From the NCBI GenBank assembly GCA_963810555.1, contig CAWENX010000009.1, forward strand, positions 124,001-188,000: a stretch of 64,000 nucleotides of DNA, given 5' to 3'. Both the position numbers and the translations under genes were made by a program. This stretch comes from G963677325 sp963810555. Its GTDB lineage: Bacteria; Bacteroidota; Bacteroidia; Bacteroidales; Prolixibacteraceae. How positions within the stretch are numbered: position 1 is the first letter of the stretch; the number at the start of each line of letters is the position of its first letter. Below are positions 38,696 through 48,662 of the stretch, one piece after another. Under the pieces are notes generated by a model. The model ran no database searches. It was not told the origin of the DNA and saw only the letters and a list, made by a program, of their open reading frames with translations.

Positions 38696-38919
38696 TTATT
38701 TATTCTATAAAGTAGTTTGAGCAATTTGTGTGTCAACTTTTATTTTTCAATTAACAATCCAATACATGGAACTCGTCCTGAGGATTCTGGACTCGTTTTA
38801 TCCTTATTTAGTTTTAGTTGGAAAACGGCTCTTTGTAATGTTACCTATACTCATTTGTCAGTATTTTAATATTCGATTTAATTCTATTCAGAAAGAAGAA
38901 AAAGTTTCAATATCACGAT

Positions 38920-41157
38920 TTACTCAAAACCCCAGTCTACATAATCCATCCAGGATTCACAATTAACAATCTTCAGATTTTGCAAGGCTTTCTTAGCTCT
39001 GTACACTCTTGATGGGAATTCTGTTTCCTCCTTAATTAAGCTGTCGGAAGCAGGTTCGAGCATTTGGTCTTTTATGCCCGCCAGAACCACTTTTCGTGGC
39101 GCAATACAACCAATTAAATCAGGCAAATCGTATCCGGTCAATATTCCCGCTATACCCCATGAAAAATTAACTTCACTGGGATGTCCCAGATCCTCTCTTA
39201 GTTTGGTCACACCAATTTTATAAAACCGGTTCATAGCAATTGAACGGAATGAAACAAGCGGACCAACAAGAGTAACGTTGACAATGGAGGGACAAAATGC
39301 CGCTGAATGAATCAGTGGGATACACATCTCATCAATACCGATGGCTCCAATTTTATCACCGTTAACTTCGGGACGGGTTTTCAAATAGTTCACAACTCGC
39401 ATAATATCACCCGCCTGAAGGGCTGGAATACTTCTGCCAATTAGTACGGCAGTATAACCGACAGCCAAGCCTCTCGCGGACTTGTCTTTGGTTTCCCCTA
39501 CACCAATTACATCCGCGGCCGCTACCACATAACCTTCTTTTACTAGTTTTTCAATATCACCTCCGGGATTTGCCTGGTCAGCTTTCCCTTTAGGATTAAG
39601 ATACACAATTGCCGGATGTTTTACAGTGTTATTATCAGGGATAAACAAAAGTATTGGTATCGCATAATATCCCTCTCCACGAATTGCCCATTTTTCGATC
39701 ACATAACCATCCCTTTTATACCTGCCATTAATAAAAGGTTGAAGCCTGTCATTTCCAAGAGCTTGATACCCCGATATTTTCATTGCCTTCGCCTTGATTG
39801 TGCTAAAGTGCTTATCAATATTTTTCCTGGATTTATCGAGATTTTCGATCAATTTTAACGTCTCTTCTCTATTTTCATCGAAAATCGTTTTGCTGTTCAA
39901 GGAAGTTGAGACTTGTCCGGTTGAAGTTACTTTTAATTCCTCCGCAGTTGAAAGCTTGACATCTACTTCGGACGGATCCCCCTGAATGCCGAACTGCTTC
40001 ATGAAAAAGGTATAAATAGCCAATCTTAATTTTGGGGTCAGCCAATGTATATAATCATCTTCAACCAGTTCAATATTATCTTTTTTGCCAAACGCCTCAT
40101 ATTCCTTTTGGGCTTCCCAAAAAGCTTCACGTGCGCCCTGTAAGGATAGATATTGGTCTCTCGAAGTAAAGGTCATTAAAGTAGGCTTTGGCGCCCTTAC
40201 CTCAATCAGGTCTTCAAAAGTAATCCCTTCAGCAACCCCTCGGTAAAATTCCGTTTCAGCATCCTGAGCCCCCTTGGTTTCAAGCTGTCTTTTGCAGGCG
40301 GTTGCCCAACTGCAAGGGACTGATACACTTACCCTGTCATCGAATGCGGATATATATGAAGTTATTGTACCACCTCCTGAGAGCCCTGTCACTCCAATTT
40401 TAGAAGCATCAACCTCTTCTCGGGTTAAAAGATAATCAATGGCCCTGATACCATCCCAAATGAAGTATCTTGCACATGAAACTCCTGATAATAAGGTTTG
40501 GTTCCCGAAATAACAGTGTTCGATAACAGAATATCCTATTGATGAAAGATTTATTTTCGGGTCGAAATATTGAACCCGCTCACCCTGCCCCGGAGGATCA
40601 ATCGCAAACACGATCATACCTTTTTTTACAAGGTTAAGTATAATTGTCTGGTACAAATCAGCCCTGAAAGCTTGTTGACTGTGACCGATAACATTCAGGA
40701 TAGCAGGGGCTTTCCCCTTTATACCATCAGGTATAAACAGACATCCGGTAACATAAAAACCGGGCATTGATTCATAAATAACCTTCTCGACCCGATAACC
40801 ATCTTTTTTTAAAATGCCGGTTACTTTTGGATTAAGAGCCGTTCTTTCAGGAAATGGCCCCACGATTTCCAAAAGTTTCTGCTTTACTAAGGCTTGCCTC
40901 TTCTCCCAGCCTTCCTTTGTTTTTATCTTCGATATTTCTTTATCTCTTAAGTCATAATAGTCGTCTGCCTGTTTAATCAGATGGTTCATCAATAAACTTC
41001 CTGGATTATTCCACCTGATCCATTGATGAAAAACATTCAGGTTTTCTTTCTCATTTGCACCCTCCAGGTCAATGCTCTTCGTCTTCGGTTGTGCCGAAAG
41101 GTTTCCCATTGCCAAAAGGATGAAAAAGAAGCCAAGCAAATAAAAAATTTTTCTCAT
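38920..41157 (-). CDS. Two-domain exported alpha/beta hydrolase, acetyl-xylan-esterase-like
   Basis: 745 residues with signal peptide (to about residue 22). The first alpha/beta-hydrolase domain has the nucleophile elbow GLSGGG (Ser260), a likely Asp334 (TSRDQY) and His371 (DYIHWL). A second, related domain occupies about residues 480-740, but its elbow reads GIDEM (607-611), with Asp at the Ser position, so it is probably inactive. The family includes acetyl xylan esterases and related carbohydrate esterases. It follows SusD in the operon after a terminator-like hairpin. Confidence 0.75.
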   Translation of the reverse strand: MRKIFYLLGFFFILLAMGNLSAQPKTKSIDLEGANEKENLNVFHQWIRWNNPGSLLMNHLIKQADDYYDLRDKEISKIKTKEGWEKRQALVKQKLLEIVGPFPERTALNPKVTGILKKDGYRVEKVIYESMPGFYVTGCLFIPDGIKGKAPAILNVIGHSQQAFRADLYQTIILNLVKKGMIVFAIDPPGQGERVQYFDPKINLSSIGYSVIEHCYFGNQTLLSGVSCARYFIWDGIRAIDYLLTREEVDASKIGVTGLSGGGTITSYISAFDDRVSVSVPCSWATACKRQLETKGAQDAETEFYRGVAEGITFEDLIEVRAPKPTLMTFTSRDQYLSLQGAREAFWEAQKEYEAFGKKDNIELVEDDYIHWLTPKLRLAIYTFFMKQFGIQGDPSEVDVKLSTAEELKVTSTGQVSTSLNSKTIFDENREETLKLIENLDKSRKNIDKHFSTIKAKAMKISGYQALGNDRLQPFINGRYKRDGYVIEKWAIRGEGYYAIPILLFIPDNNTVKHPAIVYLNPKGKADQANPGGDIEKLVKEGYVVAAADVIGVGETKDKSARGLAVGYTAVLIGRSIPALQAGDIMRVVNYLKTRPEVNGDKIGAIGIDEMCIPLIHSAAFCPSIVNVTLVGPLVSFRSIAMNRFYKIGVTKLREDLGHPSEVNFSWGIAGILTGYDLPDLIGCIAPRKVVLAGIKDQMLEPASDSLIKEETEFPSRVYRAKKALQNLKIVNCESWMDYVDWGFE

Positions 41158-41300
41158 TTTTAAATGATTTATAATAATACATCACAAGACAGGCTAAAGA
41201 ACATTGCCAAAACCATGATCAGTTTCATTTTCTATGGAATTTAGGTAAGAAGAGTTCCTAAACTTAAACTAAATTCAGGATATTGCCAAATTATGAATGA

Positions 41301-41332
41301 GGGCTGTCCAAAAGTTGCTTTTTGGACAGCCC
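41301..41332 (-). terminator. Hairpin after the susCD pair
   Basis: GGGCTGTCCAAAA (41301-41313) pairs perfectly with TTTTGGACAGCCC (41320-41332) with a 6-nt loop, 40 bp downstream of the susD stop on the - strand. No strong T-run follows on that strand, so it may be an attenuator or processing site rather than a full terminator. Confidence 0.65.
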
Positions 41333-41371
41333 CATTGATTCTATGTAAATACATTGTAATACATATCTCCC

Positions 41372-43027
41372 TTAAAAACCGGGATTATTCGTATTAATAC
41401 TGGTATTATGGTCAAGTTCATATTGAGGTATCGGGAATACAGGATCCAGGTTGAGGTTACCTATCGGGGCATCAAATTTTGAAGCATTGCCTACTGGTAA
41501 AAAATCAGAGAAAAAATGTCTCTTAACTTTTGTCCCGTCGCCAAAAACCTGGCTTAATGTCCCCCACCTTAGAAGGTCAAATATACGCTCTCCTTCCAAA
41601 GCAAGCTCAACCCGACGTTCATGACGCAAAATTTCAACCAGGCTTCCACTGCCAGGCCTGCCATCGTTAAGTGATCTTGGCGCTACATTTACCGATGGCC
41701 GTGCACGTACCTTGTTCACCCAATCCAATGCTTCAGGTTTTCCCTGTTCAGCCAAAGCTTCAGAGAGGATCAGGTACAATTCACCCATACGCATGACCGG
41801 CCAATCCTGTCCGCTTTGATAAACATTAACCAATGGTTTCATAGATCGCAACCCTTTCACGGGATTCATTCCTGTAACTCCCCACCTGTAATCGTATTTC
41901 ACCATATCTCCGGGATGATAGGTTACAGTCGAGTCAACTATCTGACCGGCATCATTGTATGTTTCATATGTATCTGTAAAGACAGTGGTGCCATTGTATA
42001 TTCCAAAGTCGTCTCCGGGAGAAAATAATGTGTAACCCCGTCTTGGATCATCTGACTCAAAAGCATCATAGAGAGATCTTTGAGGATTAACGGAACCATA
42101 ACCATCACCATAAATACCTTTCTTTAAGGTTGTTGGTAAATTCCGACACAAACGCAAAATCGTAATACCCTCTCCGAACCCATTAACATTTTCGATATAA
42201 GTCCAGGCAAATAATACTTCAGGATTTTCTTCGTCTGTCCAAATGGACAAATAATTATCCTGTAATTTATGCCCGCTGCCTTCGGCTATCTGAATTGCTT
42301 CCCGTGCGGCAGATTCTGCCTTCGGCCAGTCCTTAAGAAAGAGATAGGTTTTAGCCAGAAAGGCAGCCGCGGCAGCCTTTGGGGGTGGCCCATATAGCTT
42401 TTGTGTTTCCGGCAGATTGTCCTTTGCATAAGTAAAATCTTCGACAACCTGCGCCATAACATCAGCTCTTGGCGAACGGGGTGTATTAAACTCATTGAAA
42501 TCAGAAGCAGCGCTGGTCAATAATGGAATATCTCCGTAGAAAGTAGTCAAAAAGAGATAGGAATAAGCTCTGAAGAATTTTGCTTCAGCAATAAAAGGAG
42601 CTTGTTTTTCCGGTGTAAAAGTCGGATCTGTTGAGTTGGGGATATTATCGATGGCAAAATTTGCCGCATTGATACATTGGTATGGATAACGCCACCAACT
42701 TATAAGATATCCCATAGTAGGCGTTATATTCCACGCCTTTAGTTTAACCTGATCTGCCACGTTTGGCGATGGGTAACTATCGTCAGTAAGGGCGTCCAGT
42801 AGAACAGACAAGTATCTTTGATACATATCGGTATTAAGCTGCCAGGGTGTATAACATGCATTAACTGCCTGCCTGGCTGATATCTCATTGACAAAGAAGT
42901 TTGACGGATTGGGGGCATCTTTTGGATAGCGATTAAGGAAAGTATCTTCCTTAACACAAGCTCCCAGAGAGAACAACACTATTGCTATCAGCTTAATATT
43001 AATATTATTTCTAAATATATTTCTCAT
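41372..43027 (-). CDS. susD: SusD/RagB family outer-membrane glycan-binding lipoprotein
   Basis: 551 residues. The N-terminus has a lipobox (LFSLGACVKED), then the TPR-rich RagB/SusD fold: FFVNEISARQAVNACYTPW, AEAKFFRAYSYLFLTTFYGDIPLL, FLAKTYLFLKDWPKAESAA, RMGELYLILSEALAEQGK and LRHERRVELALEGERIFDLLRW. It binds oligosaccharides at the cell surface over the SusC channel. It begins 21 bp after susC. Its ligand cannot be inferred; the symbol denotes family only. Confidence 0.95.
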   Translation of the reverse strand: MRNIFRNNINIKLIAIVLFSLGACVKEDTFLNRYPKDAPNPSNFFVNEISARQAVNACYTPWQLNTDMYQRYLSVLLDALTDDSYPSPNVADQVKLKAWNITPTMGYLISWWRYPYQCINAANFAIDNIPNSTDPTFTPEKQAPFIAEAKFFRAYSYLFLTTFYGDIPLLTSAASDFNEFNTPRSPRADVMAQVVEDFTYAKDNLPETQKLYGPPPKAAAAAFLAKTYLFLKDWPKAESAAREAIQIAEGSGHKLQDNYLSIWTDEENPEVLFAWTYIENVNGFGEGITILRLCRNLPTTLKKGIYGDGYGSVNPQRSLYDAFESDDPRRGYTLFSPGDDFGIYNGTTVFTDTYETYNDAGQIVDSTVTYHPGDMVKYDYRWGVTGMNPVKGLRSMKPLVNVYQSGQDWPVMRMGELYLILSEALAEQGKPEALDWVNKVRARPSVNVAPRSLNDGRPGSGSLVEILRHERRVELALEGERIFDLLRWGTLSQVFGDGTKVKRHFFSDFLPVGNASKFDAPIGNLNLDPVFPIPQYELDHNTSINTNNPGF

Positions 43028-43047
43028 TGTCTTAATGTTTTTAATAT

Positions 43048-46000
43048 TTAAAATGTTGCTTTAAACCCGAATGTCCAGGTACGTGGTTGAGGAACTCCTT
43101 CCGGATCCTGAGTTGTGTCGACATCGCCAAAAACCCACTTGGTAAAGGTATAGACATTCTCTACGCTTGTAAACAAGCTAAGTTGATTCATTTTCAGTTT
43201 GGAGCACAAACTTTGAGGGAAATTATAGCTAAGGTTTATATTTTTAACCCGTAGATAGGATGCATCACCAATCCAGAAATCAGAAACGGCTGCGAAGTTG
43301 CTTCCCCTATCGTCTTTCATCAGCCTCGGCCATGTCCCATTAGGATTTTTCACAGGATCGTACCTGTTTAAAATCATGGCGGATTCATTTCGTGCCAGGC
43401 CGGTCATTAACGCGACCCAACTATAAGATCCATATGGTTGGTAACTTAAGTCAAATCCCTGAACTCCCTGAAGTTGTACCTGGAGAATCCAGTTTTTATA
43501 CCCTACAGTAGCGAGGGCCCCATAAGTAAGGTCCGAATATTTGTGCCTTATAATGGTCCGGTCAGCCGCATCAATTTTCCCGTCAGGGACCCCGGTTAGC
43601 TTTCCATTTTCATCGTACCCGTTAATATCGAGCAAAGCTATATCGCCTACCCCCTTTTTGGAGAAGGGACCGCCCTGATAAATAGCCAATTCACTTGCAT
43701 CACGAATAATCCCGTTTGATTTATAACCATAAAAAGACCTGACCGGATAGCCTTCAATGATTCCGGATGTGCTCAGATCGCGCCCGCCGAGATCAATCAC
43801 CTTGTTCCTGTTATGGGATAAGTTAACACTAAAATCGTAGGTCCAGTCAGATTTACTCGTTCGATATCCAAGCTCTACTTCATAACCGGTATTTCTGACT
43901 TTCCCGGCATTAATGAAAGGGGAACCTGACAAACCGGCTGAATAAGCAATTGGGTCATTAAAAAGCAGGTTGTACGTATCTTCTATATAAAGATTTATGG
44001 TTGAGTAGAGCTTATAGTTGAATCCTGTAAAATCTATTCCCAAATTCTTTTTCCTCGTTGATTCCCAATTCAGATTTTTGTTTACGGCATCAATAAGCGA
44101 GTATCCGTTGGCCGGACTTTCATCAATAATGGTATTGCGAGAAGAAAGGGTTGAAACAGTTCCATACTGACTTATGCTTAATACATTTCCTAACGTGCCG
44201 TAGCTTAACCGAAACTTTAAATCATTAATAAAACCAATACCTTTAAGGAATTCTTCCTGACTGGCCCTCCATGCGATCGCGGCCGAAGGAAATACACCAA
44301 ACCTGTGCCCTTCGCTTAAACGGGATGTCCCGTCGCGCCGGAGTGTTGCTGACAGCAAATACTTGTTCTTATAGGTATAATTTAACCTTCCGAAAATTGA
44401 CATAAAGGCCCAGTCGCTATAACCATTCGTATTTAGCTCACTTGTCGGATCACCAGCATCAAGAAATCTGATCGCATCATTGGGCGTACCGGTCCGACTT
44501 CCAGTTAAATACTCATAACGGTTTTCTTCGAGTGAATAACCCAATAATGCCGCTACAACATGGTCCTGATTAAATGTTTTTTTATAATTCGCCGTAAATT
44601 CACTCGTCCAGTGGATCGTCTCATTATATCCTTTACTGATTGCATTGATACTTGATCCTTCCCATCCATAATAGGAAGGTACTGCCGCAGTAAAATTTGT
44701 TGAATAACCGGTTCTATAATCCATGGTCCCTCTTGCTGTAAGGTCAAGTCCTTTTAAAGGACTTACCGTGAGATACAAATTGCCCTGTAACCCTTTAGTT
44801 ATTCCGTTAATTTCATTATTTTTTGATGCCCAAATAGGGTTTCGATTCATATGCTCAAGATTTGAATTTCTGATGATGTCGTAATCTCCATTGTCTTCAT
44901 AAGCTCTTCTTAACGGCGATTGCCTCAAAGCAGTAGCATATTGTGTTGCATCGCCATCGATTGTTGCGGAGTAAATATTCAAAGAATTACCAAATTTTAT
45001 CCAGTCATTGATTTTATGATCGGAGTTAAAATTTAATGTATACTTTTTGTATCCTGTTCCAATTACTCTTCCTTTTTGATCCAGGTAATCTGCCGAAATG
45101 TAATAGTTTGTTTTTTCATTTCCCCCGCTGACCGACAAATCATAATTTTGGATAATACCCGTTCGGCTTATCAAATCTTTCCAATTGGTATTTATACCGG
45201 CAAATTGAGGAAGATCGGCAGCCGTCCACGGCTTAATTACACCCGCATTATCATAAGCTTCAGTGATTAATTCAAGAAACTGGTCCCCTGTCAGGAGTTT
45301 AAGCTTAAGATTACTTTCATTCTGAAAACCATAATACGAGTTCAGGGATATCTGCATTTTTTTACCTTCGCCCCTTTTCGTTGTAATCAAGATAACCCCA
45401 TTCGCGGCCCGGGCCCCGTAAATCGCCGCGGCTGAGGCATCTTTGAGAACAGATAATGATTCAATGCTGTTTGGGTTCAGATTATTGATATTATCAGTAA
45501 TCATCCCATCCACTACGTAAATGGGAGTATTGGTCCCATTAATTGACTGGATTCCCCTGATTATAACATCAGAACCGGCTCCGGGTAAGCCAGAACTTGT
45601 AGTAATCTGAATACCTGAACTCCTCCCCTGAAGAGCCTGTAACATGTTTGTGGCTGGAACCTTATCGAAGTCTGCAGCAGATACAGTGGCCACAGCGCCT
45701 GTCAAATCGCTTTTTTTCATGGTTCCATAGCCAACCGCAACGACTTCGTTAAGACCAACGGTCAGTTCTTCAAGAACTACATTTACACTTGTTTTTCCGC
45801 TGATATCAACTTCCTGCGGTTTCATTCCTACAAATGAAAATTGCAAAGTTTTGGCATCCGCCGGAACAGATAGAGTGAATGCGCCTTCGACATCGGTAAC
45901 AATTCCTATCGTAGTTCCTTTCACAACCACCGACACTCCCGGCATAGGCTGTCCTTTCTCATCTTTTACCGTTCCGCTCACTGTCCTTTTTTGCTGTTGT

Positions 46001-46416
46001 TGGGCTTCCTCAAAAATTCTTTTAACCGGTGCAGTGGTAGCCGTCAGATGTTTCTCCGTTTTCCCGATAATGATTTGCCGGTCATTGATTTTATAAACAT
46101 TATCTGTTCCTTTAAAAATCTGATCGAGTATTTCCTCAACACTCTCTCCTTTTACATTGATGTCAACTCTCCGGTTTAAATCGATTTGCTGGTCCCGATA
46201 AAAAAATATAAACTCACTCTGTGCCTCAATAGCTTTGAATACATCCCCTACCGTCGCCTGGTTTAGGTTCAATGATAGCTTCGTATTTTGGGAGTAGGTG
46301 TTTGAGCTAAAGGCGAAAACTGAACTCAATAATATGAATGTCAGTGTTATACGCATAATTAGAAAACCTTTCACAAGACATCGGAAAATGTCTTGCCAAT
46401 TTGATTTTAATTTCAT
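43048..46416 (-). CDS. susC: SusC/RagA family TonB-linked outer membrane protein with STN signalling domain
   Basis: 1,122 residues. After the signal (about residues 20-43) comes an STN domain (NLNQATVGDVFKAIEAQSEF), then a carboxypeptidase-regulatory-like domain (GTVKDEKGQPMPGVSVVVKG), a TonB plug (AVGYGTMKKSDLTGAV) and a long beta-barrel ending in an aromatic residue. The STN domain is the part that talks to a FecR anti-sigma factor, matching the adjacent fecR and sigma genes. It imports the glycan with SusD. Confidence 0.95.
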   Translation of the reverse strand: MKLKSNWQDIFRCLVKGFLIMRITLTFILLSSVFAFSSNTYSQNTKLSLNLNQATVGDVFKAIEAQSEFIFFYRDQQIDLNRRVDINVKGESVEEILDQIFKGTDNVYKINDRQIIIGKTEKHLTATTAPVKRIFEEAQQQQKRTVSGTVKDEKGQPMPGVSVVVKGTTIGIVTDVEGAFTLSVPADAKTLQFSFVGMKPQEVDISGKTSVNVVLEELTVGLNEVVAVGYGTMKKSDLTGAVATVSAADFDKVPATNMLQALQGRSSGIQITTSSGLPGAGSDVIIRGIQSINGTNTPIYVVDGMITDNINNLNPNSIESLSVLKDASAAAIYGARAANGVILITTKRGEGKKMQISLNSYYGFQNESNLKLKLLTGDQFLELITEAYDNAGVIKPWTAADLPQFAGINTNWKDLISRTGIIQNYDLSVSGGNEKTNYYISADYLDQKGRVIGTGYKKYTLNFNSDHKINDWIKFGNSLNIYSATIDGDATQYATALRQSPLRRAYEDNGDYDIIRNSNLEHMNRNPIWASKNNEINGITKGLQGNLYLTVSPLKGLDLTARGTMDYRTGYSTNFTAAVPSYYGWEGSSINAISKGYNETIHWTSEFTANYKKTFNQDHVVAALLGYSLEENRYEYLTGSRTGTPNDAIRFLDAGDPTSELNTNGYSDWAFMSIFGRLNYTYKNKYLLSATLRRDGTSRLSEGHRFGVFPSAAIAWRASQEEFLKGIGFINDLKFRLSYGTLGNVLSISQYGTVSTLSSRNTIIDESPANGYSLIDAVNKNLNWESTRKKNLGIDFTGFNYKLYSTINLYIEDTYNLLFNDPIAYSAGLSGSPFINAGKVRNTGYEVELGYRTSKSDWTYDFSVNLSHNRNKVIDLGGRDLSTSGIIEGYPVRSFYGYKSNGIIRDASELAIYQGGPFSKKGVGDIALLDINGYDENGKLTGVPDGKIDAADRTIIRHKYSDLTYGALATVGYKNWILQVQLQGVQGFDLSYQPYGSYSWVALMTGLARNESAMILNRYDPVKNPNGTWPRLMKDDRGSNFAAVSDFWIGDASYLRVKNINLSYNFPQSLCSKLKMNQLSLFTSVENVYTFTKWVFGDVDTTQDPEGVPQPRTWTFGFKATF

Positions 46417-46469
46417 AAATTTGTCTGTTTTTGTTAATAATTGATCTTAGTATCACGTTATTTCAATAA

Positions 46470-46503
46470 ACCCGGGGTATGTTTCCACGCGCACCCCGGT
46501 TTT
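46470..46503 (-). terminator. GC-rich hairpin between fecR and susC
   Basis: ACCCGGGGT and ACCCCGGT face each other across about 14 bases. On the - strand the hairpin lies between the fecR stop and the susC start, followed by TTTATTG. It may end the sigma/anti-sigma transcript or attenuate read-through into susC; which one cannot be told. Confidence 0.5.
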
Positions 46504-46545
46504 ATTTCATAGTTAAGGCTTGTCCTTTCTCATAGGCATTTTCTT

Positions 46546-47736
46546 TTAGTGTTTTATAATAAATGATTCATTTTCTTCTTGTACCCTGACTGAAGATGCA
46601 AAGGCAATATTTTCGAGTACTTCTTTTAAATTATCCTTAAAATCCAGCTTTCCTGAAAAAGAGATTTTATCAAGACCCGCTTCAATAGCGATATCTTTGT
46701 TATAAAATCTTTTCAGTTTAATGATAACTTCATAAATAGGCTCATTTGAAAATACCAGGTAGCCGTTTTTCCAGGACGAATACAATTCAACATCTACCTT
46801 ATCTTTTAGAAGTCGACTGTCGTTTTTGTCGAAGGTCAGCCGTTCTCCGGGCACAAGTTCGATTGTCTTTGCAAACAGCTCGTTCCTGCCGGCCGTTATC
46901 TTCCCTTTGACCAGTACAGTCTGTACTGTTTTATCTTCTGCATAGGAAGATACGTTAAAGGAGGTTCCGAGTACTTTGATTTTTATATCTTTTGTATTGA
47001 CATAAAAGGGTTTATCGGGATTTGGACTCACCTTAAAAAATGCCTCTCCTGAAAGATATACCTCACGGAAATTTCCTCTAAATTCGGATGGATATGACAA
47101 TTGGCTGCCGGCATTGAGATAAACCTTTGTTCCGTCTGATAAATAGACTTCCGATGTTTTGCCGTAAGGAATGATCAGCTTATTCATCGTAAACCTGTCA
47201 GATTTCGCTAACCTGGCAGGTTTGATCGTATCCCTGTCCACTACAAGTTTTCCGTCAGCCTGATACTCTAAAACGGAATTTTTCTCTTTCAGTAAAATAT
47301 TTTCCCCATTGGTCCTTATCAAGCGGGTGGAATTGCCGGTAATTCGTTCCGCAAACTGCTGATTATTAAATTCATGATTAAAACGGCTTTGTTTATAAAA
47401 AAGAATCGCTCCAATTGCAAAAAACAATACGGCTACTGCAGCAAACTTCAGAATGCCAGATAACCTGTCAGGTTTTATAAACCTGACGGATTTACTTTTG
47501 CTTTTTTCTTCTACATCTTGTAATATTCCGGCAAAGAGCAAGATTTTCTCTTCTTCCGTCAGATTCTTATCTTTTGTATGGAATCTCTGAAGGACTTTCC
47601 GTGCAAGCAGGATATTCTTTTTTTCCTCAGGATTGTCTTCGATGAATTTCTTCCACCATCTTTCTGATTCCGCGTCCGGTTCAAATACCCAATGGGCGAA
47701 ATGGATATTTTCGATGTATTTGCTTATTTGTTCCAT
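46546..47736 (-). CDS. FecR family anti-sigma factor
   Basis: 396 residues. N-terminal cytoplasmic part with SERWWKKFIEDNPEEKK, one membrane helix (FAAVAVLFFAIGAILFYK, about residues 93-110), a periplasmic FecR domain (LIIPYGKTSEVYLSDGTKVYLNAGSQLSYP, YLSGEAFFKVSPNPDKPFYV) and a C-terminal DUF4974-like domain (PIYEVIIKLKRFYNKDI). It holds the adjacent sigma factor inactive until the STN domain of SusC signals substrate. It starts 30 bp after the sigma gene. Confidence 0.92.
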   Translation of the reverse strand: MEQISKYIENIHFAHWVFEPDAESERWWKKFIEDNPEEKKNILLARKVLQRFHTKDKNLTEEEKILLFAGILQDVEEKSKSKSVRFIKPDRLSGILKFAAVAVLFFAIGAILFYKQSRFNHEFNNQQFAERITGNSTRLIRTNGENILLKEKNSVLEYQADGKLVVDRDTIKPARLAKSDRFTMNKLIIPYGKTSEVYLSDGTKVYLNAGSQLSYPSEFRGNFREVYLSGEAFFKVSPNPDKPFYVNTKDIKIKVLGTSFNVSSYAEDKTVQTVLVKGKITAGRNELFAKTIELVPGERLTFDKNDSRLLKDKVDVELYSSWKNGYLVFSNEPIYEVIIKLKRFYNKDIAIEAGLDKISFSGKLDFKDNLKEVLENIAFASSVRVQEENESFIIKH

Positions 47737-47766
47737 ATCTGGCTTGTCAATCTGCTTAAAAGGCAG

Positions 47767-48396
47767 TTAACCCTTAAAATATGGACAAATATTTTTACCT
47801 TTTTTTATAAAAATTGTAAAAAAAATCTTAACAGATTCATTACCAATTATCTCACGAACCTCTTTTAATGCGCGGTAAACCTGTTTGCGAACCGATTCCA
47901 CAGTAATATCCATTATCCCAGCAATCTCGCTGTACTCAAGCCCTTTATTGAAACGCAGATAGACAGCTTCCTTTTGCCCGGAGGACAGCATGTTTAATGC
48001 ATTTACTATTTTACGATTAGCTTCAGCTTCTTCTTCTTCTTTGATTATTTTGTGCTCGATGCTGTATTCGGTCGTAAACTCGTCAGCCATGTGAAAGTCA
48101 TCGCTGAACTTTCTCCTCTTCTGCATCTTTTTGATCAGGTCTCGTTTCAAAGCAAGGATCAGCCAGTATTTCAGATGGTCAAAAGTTATATTTATTTTGA
48201 TTTTTCTTAAAAAAAGCTCTGTAAAAATCTCCTGCAGGGAGTCCTTTACGAGTTCATCATCTTTACAAAGCTTTGAACCGTAATGATAAAGCCGGTCGAT
48301 ATGAAAATTGTAAATAATGGCAAAAGCTTCTATATCGCCTTCCTGAAAGCGTTCCCAGATATCCGGGCAATAATCGTTGCAGGCTTTTCCCTTCAT
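47767..48396 (-). CDS. ECF RNA polymerase sigma-70 factor
   Basis: 209 residues with region 2 (AFAIIYNFHIDRLYHYGSKL, DSLQEIFTELFLRK) and region 4 (SSGQKEAVYLRFNKGLEYSEIAGIMDITVESVRKQVYRALKEVRE). It belongs to the Bacteroidota ECF group that pairs with FecR and STN-SusC. It probably directs transcription of its own PUL in response to imported glycan. First gene of the - strand locus, divergent from an AraC regulator. Confidence 0.93.
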   Translation of the reverse strand: MKGKACNDYCPDIWERFQEGDIEAFAIIYNFHIDRLYHYGSKLCKDDELVKDSLQEIFTELFLRKIKINITFDHLKYWLILALKRDLIKKMQKRRKFSDDFHMADEFTTEYSIEHKIIKEEEEAEANRKIVNALNMLSSGQKEAVYLRFNKGLEYSEIAGIMDITVESVRKQVYRALKEVREIIGNESVKIFFTIFIKKGKNICPYFKG

Positions 48397-48408
48397 TTGG
48401 TTTAGTAG

Positions 48409-48428
48409 AGACGTGGCATGCCGCGTCT
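48409..48428. repeat. Near-perfect palindrome in the sigma/AraC intergenic region
   Basis: AGACG-T-GGCATGCC-G-CGTCT: two arms of five bases around an eight-base palindrome, with one mismatch. The word CGTCTGTA recurs a few bases later (about 48441-48450). It may be a dispersed palindromic repeat or an operator; position just upstream of the sigma start codon makes a regulatory role possible. Confidence 0.45.
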
Positions 48429-48662
48429 GTACAATCTTTAAGCGTCTGTATAATCTTAATAAGAATTTCGGTTAGGTTCCTTTATAATCGGTTACGAGTC
48501 TGTTCTTCGTCCTAAATTGTCATGCCAGATTAGGATTCCGGTACAGTTTACTCATCAAAAATAGCAAAAAAAATCTAAAAACACATACTTTTTCTCAAAT
48601 TCACTCAATTTGCATAAATTGAAGTTTGTGTGTAATTTGCTCCTCAATATTATCCTGAGAAA

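Noticed and set aside
46570..46580. Possible frame problem at the end of FecR
   Set aside because: The C-terminal DUF4974-like region reads through normally to the stop; no break.
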